A stretch of 64,000 nt of DNA from positions 1,572,023-1,636,022 of the forward strand of contig CACRXP010000017.1 of NCBI GenBank assembly GCA_902702965.1, given 5' to 3'. Shown piece after piece: positions 55,701-60,829 of the stretch. This DNA is from Spirometra erinaceieuropaei (Eukaryota > Platyhelminthes > Cestoda > Diphyllobothriidea > Diphyllobothriidae). Each line of letters starts with the position of its first letter. The stretch's first letter is position 1. The notes below the pieces were generated by a model. That model was not told where the DNA came from, ran no database searches, and was given only the letters and a program-made list of their open reading frames with translations. The translations under genes were made by a program, and so were the position numbers.

Positions 55701-57193
55701 TATTATGAATAAAATGCTGTCCTCACGAGGGACGCATTTTAAAAGGCAGCGATATTTGGCAGACGGCAGTTTTACGTACTACTGCAAACGTTCTATCAAC
55801 TTCAATGGTTCTAAAACATAGACTGGTCGAATTCACCAAGCAAAGTGAGTGGAAAACGACCGGCGGATGTAGCGAAGAGCGTGAATCGACCTTGCCAAAC
55901 CCGAGGTGCCAGTGCATCATTCCAAACCGTTCTCCATGTTTGGCAAAAAAAATCCGATCGGAGACATCTGGCGTCGCAGGAGAAAGAACCATACTATCAC
56001 ATACCAACACCAAAAATTCATTCGATTGCGAAAAGAAGTGCGGCGGACAACCAAAATGTTGGATAGAACGAATCTAACAGAACGTGCACAACAAACAGGG
56101 CTCAACAGCCTTGATGGAAATGAATAAAGGAAACGAGGCGAATTGGTCTTAAACGACAGTAAAAAAAAACAAAAATAAGAGCAATTGGCGAGCCACAGGC
56201 TGGAGGCTAGTGATGCCGTAGAAGTAACCTGTAGTTTGAACGGAGAAAGGTTATCGGTCTATGAGCTGTCCGTATATACATACGACTATCGGTTGAGTCT
56301 GACACTCGGTCTTAAGGCGTCAGGTGTTAACTCATCTGTCCGCCTGCTGGTGGGCAGAGAGCAGACAAATAGAAGCGTAGAAATTAGAGATATTGAACAT
56401 TTTGTTGTCAGAAGACAAGAGTGAAAACAGACTTTTGACTAACTGATACGGCTAAAACCCACCAGACAAGGTGGACGTAACATAAACGGGGCTTAGAGAG
56501 GGTGTAGAGAAATACGTAAAATGTTTCGAATGAAGAGGCAACAACTTATTATGAAATAGAGGTATAGTGACTGATTTACGGTAGTGTACGCTGAAAGACG
56601 GAAATCCACAAATGGTGTACAAGCGGATGAGCAAAAAAACTAGACCGGCAATAATTTCGAAGAATTTATGACGAAAAAATTAGCAATACATACTGATTGT
56701 CGGGTGTCCGCCCCACGAAGTCCAGTAAGCTGTTTATGTTTATTTGGAGATCACCGGGAATGACAGAAAACTGTGGAGGTCAACGTGAGTATAGAAGACA
56801 TACCCGTCTGTGAAAGGCGAGCTTCCGCAAAATAACTTTGATCAGATCACATATTATCAGGCAATACCTTCCCGGCAACATTTCCTGAAAAAATATCGAA
56901 CAACGGACAACGTACCCATGTCTGTCTCAAACCAGTTAAGACGTTTATCTTTCTCGAGTCATATCTCACAGCCTGAACGAAGTGCGTACGCAAAAACAGA
57001 CCTACCTCTTCGTGACCATTTCGCAATACTTTATGTAAAACAACAAGGAATTTCCAGCAGGCGATTTCGTTAACCGGAACTTGAAGTTCGGGAACAACGG
57101 AATAAAGGAAAAATGATGACTTCTGTGTGAATGTTTCAAGGATTATCGCTCGAACATGTTTAGATTTTGGAGGCGTCTCTTGTCCATTTATAG
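13553..57193 (-). CDS. HIP1: Huntingtin-interacting protein 1 family (HIP1/HIP1R, Sla2-like) clathrin-actin adaptor, 5' coding exon missing
   Basis: HIP1-family proteins bind PI(4,5)P2 through an N-terminal ANTH domain, clathrin through the linker and coiled coil, and F-actin through a C-terminal I/LWEQ (THATCH) domain, linking coated pits to actin (family knowledge). About 20 - strand exons join in frame. ANTH: 57006-57193, 56916-56972, 56804-56884, 56694-56770, 55032-55365. Linker: 53871-54008, 51548-51672. Coiled coil: 46193-46253 (or its duplicate 42923-42983), 41269-41361, 34320-34448, probable small exons, 32639-32700, 27310-27598. Upstream helices and I/LWEQ: 26149-26235, 25916-26026, 21534-21796, 19219-19371, 16765-16865, 13931-14163, 13553-13776. 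The sum is about 960-970 codons, close to the roughly 1040-1070 aa vertebrate proteins once the missing N terminus is added. HIP1 and HIP1R cannot be separated; a single pre-duplication orthologue is likely. The introns reach several kb and are full of retroelements. Confidence 0.93.
13931..14163 (-). CDS. HIP1: HIP1 I/LWEQ exon r (233 nt)
   Basis: It encodes EFADAIVNGKDGKLEQLLVA, ALEISSCTTQLLVASRVKAR and LEDAAKEVSKMTGKVVAEAN, matching EELIVCSHEIAASTAQLVAASKVKA. Acceptor TACCCGATTAG, donor TCGG|GTGAGT, phase 2 in and 1 out. Confidence 0.96.
14164..16764 (-). other. HIP1 intron
   Basis: Nothing recognised. Open frames at 15169-15692 on both strands have no domain or splice support. Confidence 0.6.
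16765..16865 (-). CDS. HIP1: HIP1 I/LWEQ exon q (101 nt)
   Basis: It encodes GAASATEFYKRHHRWTEGLF, then SAAKSVGAAANML, the most conserved actin-binding stretch (EFYAKNSRWTEGLISASKAVG in human). Acceptor GTGCATTTAAG, donor CTGGT|GTAGGT, phase 0 in and 2 out. Confidence 0.95.
17690..18950 (+). mobile_element. Degenerate LINE (EN-RT family L), copy 2, inside a HIP1 intron
   Basis: The + strand shows endonuclease relics near 17880-17990 (LPRCDLLIAIGN), RT N-terminal relics near 18090-18260 (ELIDAIMALHNNKT, APWLHEMTEQEW, TPDDW), finger/palm relics near 18400-18480 (NQVFTVRRI, LFDFAAAS), then a jump to C-terminal text near 18660-18700 (SKRRLKWFGHVLRRPP). The last 200 nt align with the ends of copies 1 and 3. 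Its orientation is opposite to HIP1. Confidence 0.78.
19219..19371 (-). CDS. HIP1: HIP1 I/LWEQ exon p (153 nt)
   Basis: It encodes ELLEQSKTLMTGIQLEVHSK, ILDSCTGLMAAIAALVAKA and RELQNEIVSEGR, matching VKLEVNERILNSCTDLMKAI...LQKEIVESGR. Acceptor CCACCTCCACAG, donor CGG|GTGAGT, phase 0-0. Confidence 0.96.
19514..20489. other. Assembly gap (976 N)
   Basis: A run of N within a HIP1 intron. Open frames crossing it are artefacts. Confidence 1.
20980..21275 (+). repeat. Dispersed repeat D, copy 1
   Basis: It shares ordered blocks with 36600-36830: GGCACAGCAxxGGTGAC, CGCAGCxxCTACC, CGGTCGGA..GCGCAGTGGAT and GTCCGTxTACGCGTGC. It is non-coding in both places, and the class is unknown. Confidence 0.55.
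21534..21796 (-). CDS. HIP1: HIP1 exon o (263 nt, upstream helix of I/LWEQ)
   Basis: It encodes ALSALCKSCIDDGSGLF, EALKTSLTQMERLISECQPQ, IKDVSEEDLASMLEKELQST and MELVAKAEQRFR, matching the human EACKQYG ... IKQEELGDLVDKEMAATSAAIE region. Acceptor TTCCGTACAG, donor AGG|GTACGT, phase 1 in and 0 out. Confidence 0.95.
21797..25633 (-). other. HIP1 intron (between exons o and n, excluding possible cassette exon)
   Basis: It contains an AT-rich stretch around 21900-22560 with a 129-aa open frame on + (21932-22321) that I do not recognise, a short perfect hairpin at 22771-22789, and a dispersed repeat at 24881-25090. No other supportable gene. Confidence 0.5.
24881..25090 (+). repeat. Dispersed repeat C, copy 1
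   Basis: It aligns with 50961-51145 through CCTTCTTGA, GGTGGGxGAGAGAAGAG, GCAAGTCTA, AACTAATTC and CAACGGTxGAACT. No coding capacity. Confidence 0.6.
25634..25711 (-). CDS. HIP1: Possible HIP1 cassette exon (78 nt)
   Basis: Acceptor CCCTGCAACAG and donor GGCATG|GTAAGAG bracket 78 nt. Entered in phase 1 it stays open (VLDRTFKAELKPF...) and leaves in phase 1, so it could be inserted between exons n and o without a frameshift. Vertebrate HIP1 has no such insert, so it is at best an optional exon. Confidence 0.3.
25916..26026 (-). CDS. HIP1: HIP1 exon n (111 nt)
   Basis: It encodes ASEPLALIVAQLVSYLCGGV, then INSKAIANSASSIETSD, matching LLHSITLLAHLTSDAIAHGA. Acceptor TGAAATGGCAG, donor GATG|GTGAGT, phase 1-1. 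Confidence 0.9.
26149..26235 (-). CDS. HIP1: HIP1 exon m (87 nt)
   Basis: It encodes EVASNYTSKAVTEIGALVKA, then IADCEVSPE, the counterpart of the helix preceding SQYLACPED in human HIP1. Acceptor CCTTTTTTTCAG, donor GAAG|GTTGGT, phase 1-1. Confidence 0.88.
27310..27598 (-). CDS. HIP1: HIP1 coiled-coil exon l (289 nt)
   Basis: It encodes IADLQNQLTALRVEQVSSVE, SRRVMEADLQEKNLALQAAE, DRISRLQVQLQEAGRAAV and LLKAACARALEDI. This is a long heptad coil ending in the conserved segment before the globular part. Acceptor CTTTGTACAG, donor CCTG|GTTCGT, phase 0 in and 1 out. Confidence 0.92.
27599..29989 (-). other. HIP1 intron, repeat-free part
   Basis: Apart from the possible 45-nt exon at 29478-29522, nothing is recognised. 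A 204-codon open frame at 28334-28948 (-) carries no family signature. Confidence 0.5.
29478..29522 (-). CDS. HIP1: Possible HIP1 exon (45 nt)
   Basis: A strong acceptor (CTTTCACTTTTTGCAG) is followed by DHLLDRPTQLATKAQ and a GTGAAA donor. At 45 nt in phase 0-0, it could be included or skipped without changing the frame. Confidence 0.4.
29990..30440 (+). mobile_element. LINE family L, copy 3, left part
   Basis: The + strand gives RVDAARKDFDSLGRRIW near 30080 and IRKRRLKWPSHLRRL near 30310, matching the RT C-terminal text of copies 1 and 2. The element resumes at about 31320 after an interruption of about 880 nt. Confidence 0.7.
30441..31319 (-). mobile_element. Insertion splitting LINE copy 3; contains a LINE tail with two C2H2 zinc fingers (- strand)
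   Basis: On the - strand, two classic fingers occur: CPYCEHTLTSHTGLIGHLRIH split across about 31175-31240 and CPHCPRTFAHYMGLLGHMRI(H) at 31052-31114, spaced as in the zinc-finger tail of some flatworm LINEs. One stop (TAA) falls between them. The left part (30441-30950) is unassigned and G-rich in places. Confidence 0.65.
31320..31560 (+). mobile_element. LINE family L, copy 3, right part
   Basis: It aligns with the ends of copies 1 and 2 (12090-12290, 18750-18945): shared blocks around CTTGATACTG, CGTGAAGACxTGGAG, GCTGATCGTGG and GACATCxTCGA. It continues directly from the text that stops at 30440. Confidence 0.65.
32639..32700 (-). CDS. HIP1: HIP1 coiled-coil exon k
   Basis: It encodes (G)ALQTQCSELQKAPGPAVDSQ when entered in phase 1. 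Acceptor TTAGCTAG, donor CAG|GTGCGT, leaving in phase 0 as the next firm exon (27598) requires. Confidence 0.6.
33161..33188 (-). CDS. HIP1: Possible HIP1 micro-exon (28 nt)
   Basis: It reads SSLPSAIEK and ends AAAAG|GTAGGC in phase 1, which is exactly the phase the next exon (32700) needs. The acceptor (GAATTCGAG) is weak. Confidence 0.35.
33802..33830 (-). CDS. HIP1: Possible HIP1 micro-exon (29 nt)
   Basis: Acceptor CTTTTATTTAG and donor ATCA|GTAAGT bracket 29 nt. In phase 1 it reads (M)EVSLASFIS and fits only if the preceding exon uses the GTTAAC donor. Supported by splice sites and phase, not by clear homology. Confidence 0.25.
34320..34448 (-). CDS. HIP1: HIP1 coiled-coil exon j
   Basis: It encodes EVANLSADLKEKAGAAAAAD, then EKYKKIRDVYAKLREEHVD and TLRK, matching RYSKLKEKYSELVQNHADLLRK. 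Acceptor TTCCTTTCAG. The 3' end is uncertain: AAG|GCGAGT would be a GC donor in phase 0, whereas a GT donor four bases on (GCGA|GTTAAC, exon to 34316) would give phase 1. Confidence 0.88.
34449..36599 (-). other. HIP1 intron, unassigned part
   Basis: An open frame at 35126-35386 on + has a coil-like start but no start context, splice context or homology I recognise. Nothing else is supportable. Confidence 0.5.
36600..36830 (+). repeat. Dispersed repeat D, copy 2
   Basis: Same ordered blocks as 20980-21275, ending GTCCGTATACGCGTGCCA. Confidence 0.55.
36987..37420 (-). repeat. Tandem tRNA-headed SINE-like units, antisense
   Basis: Read on -, the order is a unit end, a tRNA-like head near 37205-37265 (GTGGCCCAGTGGTTAGAG, A-box-like), the tail block GGCTGACGACGGCTAATAAG, then another unit end. 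The block CGATCGxTCTTAC (+ reading) occurs at about 36997 and 37311, a period of about 315 nt. Confidence 0.7.
37430..37600 (+). repeat. SINE-like unit, sense, partial
   Basis: It begins TTATGACTAACAGGTCGCAGG, then GATCGAGCCCCAGG (B-box-like), ACACTTCGGGGTTGGGTA and the family tail ending GGTAGCACCATTTTGCCTAT. It follows the antisense array, so the two are in inverted orientation. Confidence 0.65.
39395..39530 (+). repeat. SINE-like unit tail
   Basis: It holds the tail blocks AGCTAATAAGCCGGAAATGG, CCATTCCAGTCCCCTTG and CTGTGCGGCTGCTGG. The head is missing. Confidence 0.6.
40305..40428 (-). repeat. SINE-like unit, antisense arm of a palindrome
   Basis: The reverse complement of this arm matches the following 40429-40555 segment over about 115 nt (GTGTTCCAC, GGGTTGGGTATG, GGCTGACGACG, AGAAGTGGCC). 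Confidence 0.7.
40429..40860 (+). repeat. SINE-like units, sense, tandem with a second tRNA-like head
   Basis: The first unit runs from GAGTTCGAGCCTCGGG (B-box-like) to CGGTGGGCGCC. The second head begins near 40699 with A-box-like TGGCGCAGTGG (40703-40713), followed by GAGTTCGGGCCTC, and is truncated after CACTTCGGGG. Confidence 0.7.
41269..41361 (-). CDS. HIP1: HIP1 coiled-coil exon i
   Basis: It encodes ESNKQQQLLARIKILEDEIK, then GLVQVKSAQDD, a heptad-rich coil matching QLKGHVSELEADLAEQ. Acceptor TTTGTAG, donor GAC|GTAAGT, 93 nt, phase 0-0. Confidence 0.88.
41676..41850 (+). repeat. tRNA-headed SINE-like unit (left duplicate)
   Basis: A-box-like TGGCTCAGTGG (41731-41741) and B-box-like GGTTTGAATCC (41782-41792) are spaced as in a tRNA gene with an insert. 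They are followed by the family tail GTTGACGACGGTTAATAAGC. It does not fold as an intact tRNA. Confidence 0.72.
42385..42575 (-). repeat. SINE-like unit, antisense (left duplicate)
   Basis: On -, a head-like region is followed by GACTGAGGACGGTGGTCAAG, TCAGAAATGGTCACTCAGG and TTTGTCGGCGACGCC, a diverged form of the SINE tail. Confidence 0.55.
42923..42983 (-). CDS. HIP1: HIP1 coiled-coil exon h, duplicate copy
   Basis: Identical 61-nt exon with the same splice sites as 46193-46253. Because 61 nt is not a multiple of three and the phases are 2 and 0, only one copy can be used in a transcript without a frameshift. Confidence 0.75.
44354..44735. other. Assembly gap (382 N) between duplicate copies
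   Basis: A run of N that separates the two copies of the 2.9-kb duplication exactly at their ends. Open frames through it are artefacts. Confidence 1.
44945..45120 (+). repeat. tRNA-headed SINE-like unit (right duplicate)
   Basis: The duplicate of 41676-41850, with TGGCCCAGTGG and GGTTTGAATCC boxes. Confidence 0.7.
45655..45845 (-). repeat. SINE-like unit, antisense (right duplicate)
   Basis: The duplicate of 42385-42575. Confidence 0.55.
46193..46253 (-). CDS. HIP1: HIP1 coiled-coil exon h, distal copy
   Basis: It encodes (Q)HEYMLEIEMLKSEIERVQNE, corresponding to the family's start of coiled coil. Acceptor CATTTCAG, donor GAG|GTAGGT, 61 nt, phase 2 in and 0 out. It lies in the right half of a tandem duplication, and its sequence is identical to 42923-42983. 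Confidence 0.82.
47626..50699 (-). other. HIP1 intron, unassigned part
   Basis: The 22-nt direct repeat TCAGTTGGCAGCCTTTCAAA(CC) occurs at 47672 and 47926. No coding exon could be supported. The open frame at 48397-48585 (-) does not match the family. Confidence 0.5.
50700..51520 (+). repeat. Composite dispersed repeat ending in a GAA run
   Basis: 50961-51145 aligns with repeat C at 24881-25090. It is followed by a segment with a perfect 10-bp inverted repeat (GCCGGAGAGC at 51321, GCTCTCCGGC at 51371) and then AAGGAAGAAGAAGAAGAAG near 51497-51515, like the simple-sequence tail of a retroposon. It ends about 30 nt from a HIP1 exon. Confidence 0.5.
51548..51672 (-). CDS. HIP1: HIP1 linker exon g (NPF motif)
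   Basis: It encodes AVFVENQLTANASEPFTDVA, then QRQTNPFLTTDPVP. The NPF tripeptide is the classic ligand of EH domains. Acceptor CTCCCATTTAG, donor GCTCA|GTAAGT, phase 0 in and 2 out, compatible with its neighbours. Confidence 0.85.
51673..53870 (-). other. HIP1 intron
   Basis: Nothing recognised. Confidence 0.6.
53871..54008 (-). CDS. HIP1: HIP1 linker exon f (clathrin-box-like motif)
   Basis: It begins NPPKVYGG, continuing the IPLLPD of the previous exon as in vertebrate HIP1 (LPENPPNF). It ends MPSPEPQLIEIDDKP. LIEID fits the clathrin-box pattern L-hydrophobic-x-hydrophobic-acidic and sits where HIP1 has LMDMD and HIP1R has LIEIS. Acceptor ACCACTAG, donor CCG|GTGAGT, phase 0-0. Confidence 0.9.
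54009..55031 (-). other. HIP1 intron
   Basis: Nothing recognised. Confidence 0.6.
55032..55365 (-). CDS. HIP1: HIP1 ANTH exon e (334 nt, end of ANTH)
   Basis: It encodes FTLCICLMDYLEILLSFQET, QCQLVSLVQCIQDC, LYDLTLKTLIQLH, GHRQRFNAEYYQLRDFF and YFRDLLKIPLLPD, each a direct match to HIP1/HIP1R. Acceptor TTTTCACAG, donor GAT|GTAAGC, phase 2 in and 0 out. Confidence 0.96.
55366..56693 (-). other. HIP1 intron
   Basis: Nothing recognised. Overlapping open frames at 55805-56127 on + and 55723-56013 on - lack any family feature. Confidence 0.6.
56694..56770 (-). CDS. HIP1: HIP1 ANTH exon d (77 nt)
   Basis: It encodes FSVIPGDLQININSLLDFVG, matching the family's F-P-G-x-L loop. Acceptor CCTCCACAG, donor AATCA|GTATGT, phase 0 in and 2 out. 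Confidence 0.84.
56804..56884 (-). CDS. HIP1: HIP1 ANTH exon c (81 nt)
   Basis: It encodes EMLPGRYCLIICDLIKVILR, then KLAFHRR, the counterpart of the GYGQL...YLKLL helix. Acceptor ATTTTTTCAG, donor CGG|GTATGT, phase 0-0. Confidence 0.86.
56916..56972 (-). CDS. HIP1: HIP1 ANTH exon b (57 nt)
   Basis: It encodes AVRYDSRKINVLTGLRQTW, matching the family's RYR...L..LW helix. Acceptor CTTCGTTCAG, donor TGG|GTACGT, phase 0-0. Confidence 0.88.
57006..57193 (-). CDS. HIP1: HIP1 ANTH exon a (first recognised exon)
   Basis: It encodes AINGQETPPKSKHVRAIILE, then CWKFLVVLHKVLRNGHEE, closely matching the start of the vertebrate ANTH domain. The donor is GAG|GTAGGT (phase 0). The probable acceptor is TTGCAAAAAG|CT (phase 1). 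With the Lys expected from the preceding exon, this forms the lipid-binding pattern K-x9-K-x-K-H. The upstream exon with the start codon was not found. Reading the ORF upstream to its own ATG gives a hydrophobic stretch unlike the family. Confidence 0.92.
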
Positions 57194-57824
57194 CTTTTTG
57201 CAAGTGAGAAAACTTGAGTAGAAAGGCGATGGTGATATGCAAAAATATGCACATACCAGGGTCCTAGGTTTCATTTCCTTCTCAAGGGAAAACCGCGAAG
57301 TCCTGCGCAGAGTCCCCATTCCGGAGTACACTGTGGCGCCTAAGGCTATTAGACAGCGGCAAGGTCAATAAACAATTTATGATTGAACACTCAAGGTCGC
57401 TGGGGTGCTCATTCATAACTGGAAGCGTGTTATTGGGTGGGTTAAACAGACATATGTACGGATAAATCCGGGCCTATCTGAGGCACATATTACCTTCGTT
57501 CGGCAAATAACAGCCATGAATGAGCCAGGGGATTAAAAACGAACATAAACCCAGAGAGACAGTGGTCCAGAGACCAGCCTGACCAGATGAATCACAAACT
57601 GGTAACCAATATATTTTTTACCCATTTGTGAAAACTATGTAATGTCGATGGAGTTTGAACCTAGGACAGTAAGAGGAACGCTTGAAAAGAGCCAACTGTC
57701 CAGTCACACCACAACCACAGCCAGGTCAAAACAATTTTTTCTGAATCTGTCAAAATACCTATCAATTAAGGAAGCCTCTTAGTATTCTCATGGATTCTAG
57801 ATGGACTACTCAGGGAGTCACTTC

Positions 57825-58205
57825 AGTTCAACTCAGTTTATTGAGGGCAATAATCGTGAGCCCTTGAGCACCGTATTTTCAACGTAAAATTATGTGTGGT
57901 GTAAAGAGAAATTATCTGGGCTTCAATAATCTAAAACGGACCGATAACAGTATGACAAAATAGGAGTGAGTCTAAGGGGATGACCTCAATATCTTGTTGC
58001 TATTAGTCATCTCGGAGAGTAAATATTTCAAGGTTCTTGTAAAATTTTTGAATCGATGGTGACATCACAACATCTTCAGAGAGGGCATTCCATGGTTTTA
58101 CCACTCGGATAGGGAAGGAGAACTTCCGAGCATCCAGCCATGCCTTCTGAGTGCGCAGTTTTAACGGGTGAATTCAAAGGTTGGTCGTGGTAGCGAATTC
58201 AAAAG
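57825..58205 (-). mobile_element. LINE 3' end with RT C-terminal text, antisense
   Basis: On -, 58010-58205 reads ARKFSFPIRVVKPWNALSED, then VVMSPSIQKFYKNL, the typical last conserved block of CR1/Jockey-type LINE ORF2 (RVV..WNALP). It is followed by a 3' UTR containing TCAATAAACTGAG near 57840, a polyadenylation-like AATAAA. Confidence 0.75.
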
Positions 58206-58209
58206 TCCC

Positions 58210-58760
58210 CAAAGGCCAGGCTGCAGTAGTAGTAGTTTAGCCGTCAGATTTACTACTTGTCGCGTTGCTCTGTGATACTGGTTGCTGCAGCTGTAACAGT
58301 ACTAATTTTAGTACTGACAGTTTCCGCACGCAGTTCTAGAGGAGACATCTGTCCAAGTTGTCGTACTTATAGTACTACTAGTTCCATTGACTTCCACGGC
58401 AGCCTTCGCCGTTTGCGTAGCAGAAGCACATCCGGTTGCATTGGTCAATTTTTTGCCAGAAGTTGCTGTGTCGGTAGTAGTTCCAGAGTTTTTGTCGACT
58501 GCAGTATTCCATAGACGGACTGTACTACTGCTTGCGGTAGCAGTAACAATAACAATAAAGTTGCCGTTGTACTGACGGTTATGCTACCGGCAGAGGTATT
58601 AACAGTTCCGCTGGTAATGCCATTACCCACGGTGTAACACTGGCGGTCGTAATGATAAAACTAGTAATGGTTTAAGTGCTAGGAATTGCCTTCGCCCATA
58701 CCGCTTCAGCGGTGGTAATAGTATTACCACGCGGTTTATTAATTGCCCTACTTATATTTG
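58210..58760. repeat. Decayed trinucleotide array, block 1
   Basis: It is rich in GTA, GTT, GTG, GCA and ACT triplets and their complements (for example GTAGTAGTAGTT at 58217). Both strands translate into V/A/T/L-rich runs, a consequence of the triplet bias, not of coding. Confidence 0.6.
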
Positions 58761-60369
58761 CAGTGTTATTTCTTCTCGAAGTCTTCTCAACAGATTTCAT
58801 AGTGCGCGCATAACACTGACGACAGACATTGGTATCCGAATTCCTTCGATTTAAGTTTTACTTCCATACAACTATTTTCATGGAAGTTAAGTAAAATAAT
58901 TTACCCCCTTACTTCCTCGCTCTTTGCACAAACTAAACCAAGAAATTGCGGCCCTTTTTATGTAAGGCGCTATCCAAGGACAAACCGGCTTTCTGAACTT
59001 ATGGTCATGGTAACCGTATGCTGTGTATGAATGGATGCGCAGCATTTATTAACATACTTAATTTTTTGCTTTGCCCACATTCTATCGGATACAACAGCAG
59101 TGCGTCAATCCCAGGTAGAATACTCTTCAAGAGAAACTATTCATTTCTCCTAGACACTGAGGCATATTTCTCCGTATTCAACTGGTTTGCCGACTGACTT
59201 GTCTACCTTGCCCGTGTCGTTTGACCGATCGCCTTGGGTTCGGTTTCATATTTACGGAACTAGTTAGATGAACACGGTGAGCATATATTCGCCATTTGCA
59301 GTACACAGTCTCGATGTGGGCCGATTACCGGGTTACTGGGTTCTCATTCGGGGACATCGTATGCTGACTTAGCTGATTGTCTGTAGGATTAGTCTGGGCC
59401 GTAACGAAGGTGCAAAGTGCGTTCGGGTGGAAGTTTGGAGGAGTCATAATGTCTTGAAATGTAAATAAAAAGCTTACACGCCATTATGTAGGGCTGGTGG
59501 TTCTTGTAGCTAGTTTTAACCTGTCCACGCATGCGTCCTGTCATGTAGACGGGTCAACGAACAAACATCGGGCTCGTGACTACATTTCAGATTGACTAGG
59601 AACGTGGGGGTAGGAGAGGTTACCAGATGTGGTAGTGGACCGGCGACTATGTCTTTGGTTCGGCCGGTTCGAGTGGCGGCGTCCTAGGCCAACATCGTCC
59701 TCAGGTAGTGCTAACTTGAGACGATTCAGAAAACTCAAGTGTTTTGTTTACCTCGAAATTGTGAGCATGATGAATGGCCGGGTGGGAGAAGGGTGGAAGC
59801 AAGCATGCAGGAGCAATAGGCTGAGCGGGGCTGCAGAAACAGTTGTTGCAACATTACGAACACTTCGTGGTCATGCAAGGTCAAGCATTAAGACGCTTGA
59901 TTTGGTGACTGCATTAAGACCACATCTGTCAAGGTCTTTTGCTTCCACCGTAAACGTTATTGCAGGAGCTTCGTGCACGCGAGAACAAAGACTAGGGGGC
60001 TGGGATGACCACTGCGAGCGTGCAGGCACACGGTGAACAGCGGGTACTGTACGCTGTTCACTGAAGATATTCACAGGTACATGCCATCTCACACCACAAC
60101 CTTGCTTCTCAGGTGGACATGTCGGTGAGGTTAATCAATCAGGTTGCGCTAGACAAACTTAGCTTGGACAGATGAGTGAACTGACATTTATTGCAGGGTT
60201 CCATACTTATTTTTCGAATGCTACCTTCCTCTTTCGCGAGTGGGTAGGTAGTTTACATGTGATTGGTAGACGGACTGCCCGAAATAAAACGATTAGATCT
60301 TTCAGATTAATTCCCTTAAATTAATATCTCCCGAAGTACCAGTTAATTTAAAATTCGCCGGTTTATTCT
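58761..60369. other. Spacer between the two decayed arrays
   Basis: An open frame of 135 codons at 59629-60036 (+) has no recognised domain. Nothing else is supportable. Confidence 0.4.
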
Positions 60370-60760
60370 TCGCAGTAATAAAAGTTTACTTATTAGCGGT
60401 ATTAGTATTGACGGTAGTAAACGTTGTCATAGCTGTAGTTGGGGATTACACAATGCCAGTAGGCGTTCTGTGGAATGATGAGTCGACGAAAACTTCGGGA
60501 TATAAGCTACCAAATGCGCACTTGCAGTAGCATTATTGTTAGCCGTAAACTTGGCGGACCGTATAGCTTTTGCTGTACTTGCGTGACGGCATCATCAACA
60601 ATAGCATCTGCAATACCATATCTTAAAAAGATTGTGCTGAGAACGCCCTATGCTTGCGTCACCAGTATTGCCTGCACATATGGAAATAGTAGATGCAGGA
60701 GTTGCTTTGCCATACGCAGTCCAACGTTCTGTGGTATTACTTCGATTCTCAACCTGGTAA
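60370..60760. repeat. Decayed trinucleotide array, block 2
   Basis: Same triplet bias as block 1 (AGCGGTATTAGTATTGACGG, GTAGTAAACGTTGTCATAGC). It abuts the LINE that follows. Confidence 0.5.
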
Positions 60761-60829
60761 GAAAACACTCGTTGTATATCCCAAATTATAATTTTTATTC
60801 GACAGGACCGTGTTAGTAACAAATAGTTG

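Noticed and set aside
55805..56127. Overlapping open frames in three + frames
   Set aside because: They lie within a HIP1 intron with no homology; stop-poor sequence by chance.
58257..58575. V/A/L-rich open frames resembling membrane proteins
   Set aside because: Their composition follows from the decayed trinucleotide repeat and appears on both strands.
59629..60036. 135-codon open frame on the + strand
   Set aside because: No domain, and no splice or start support.
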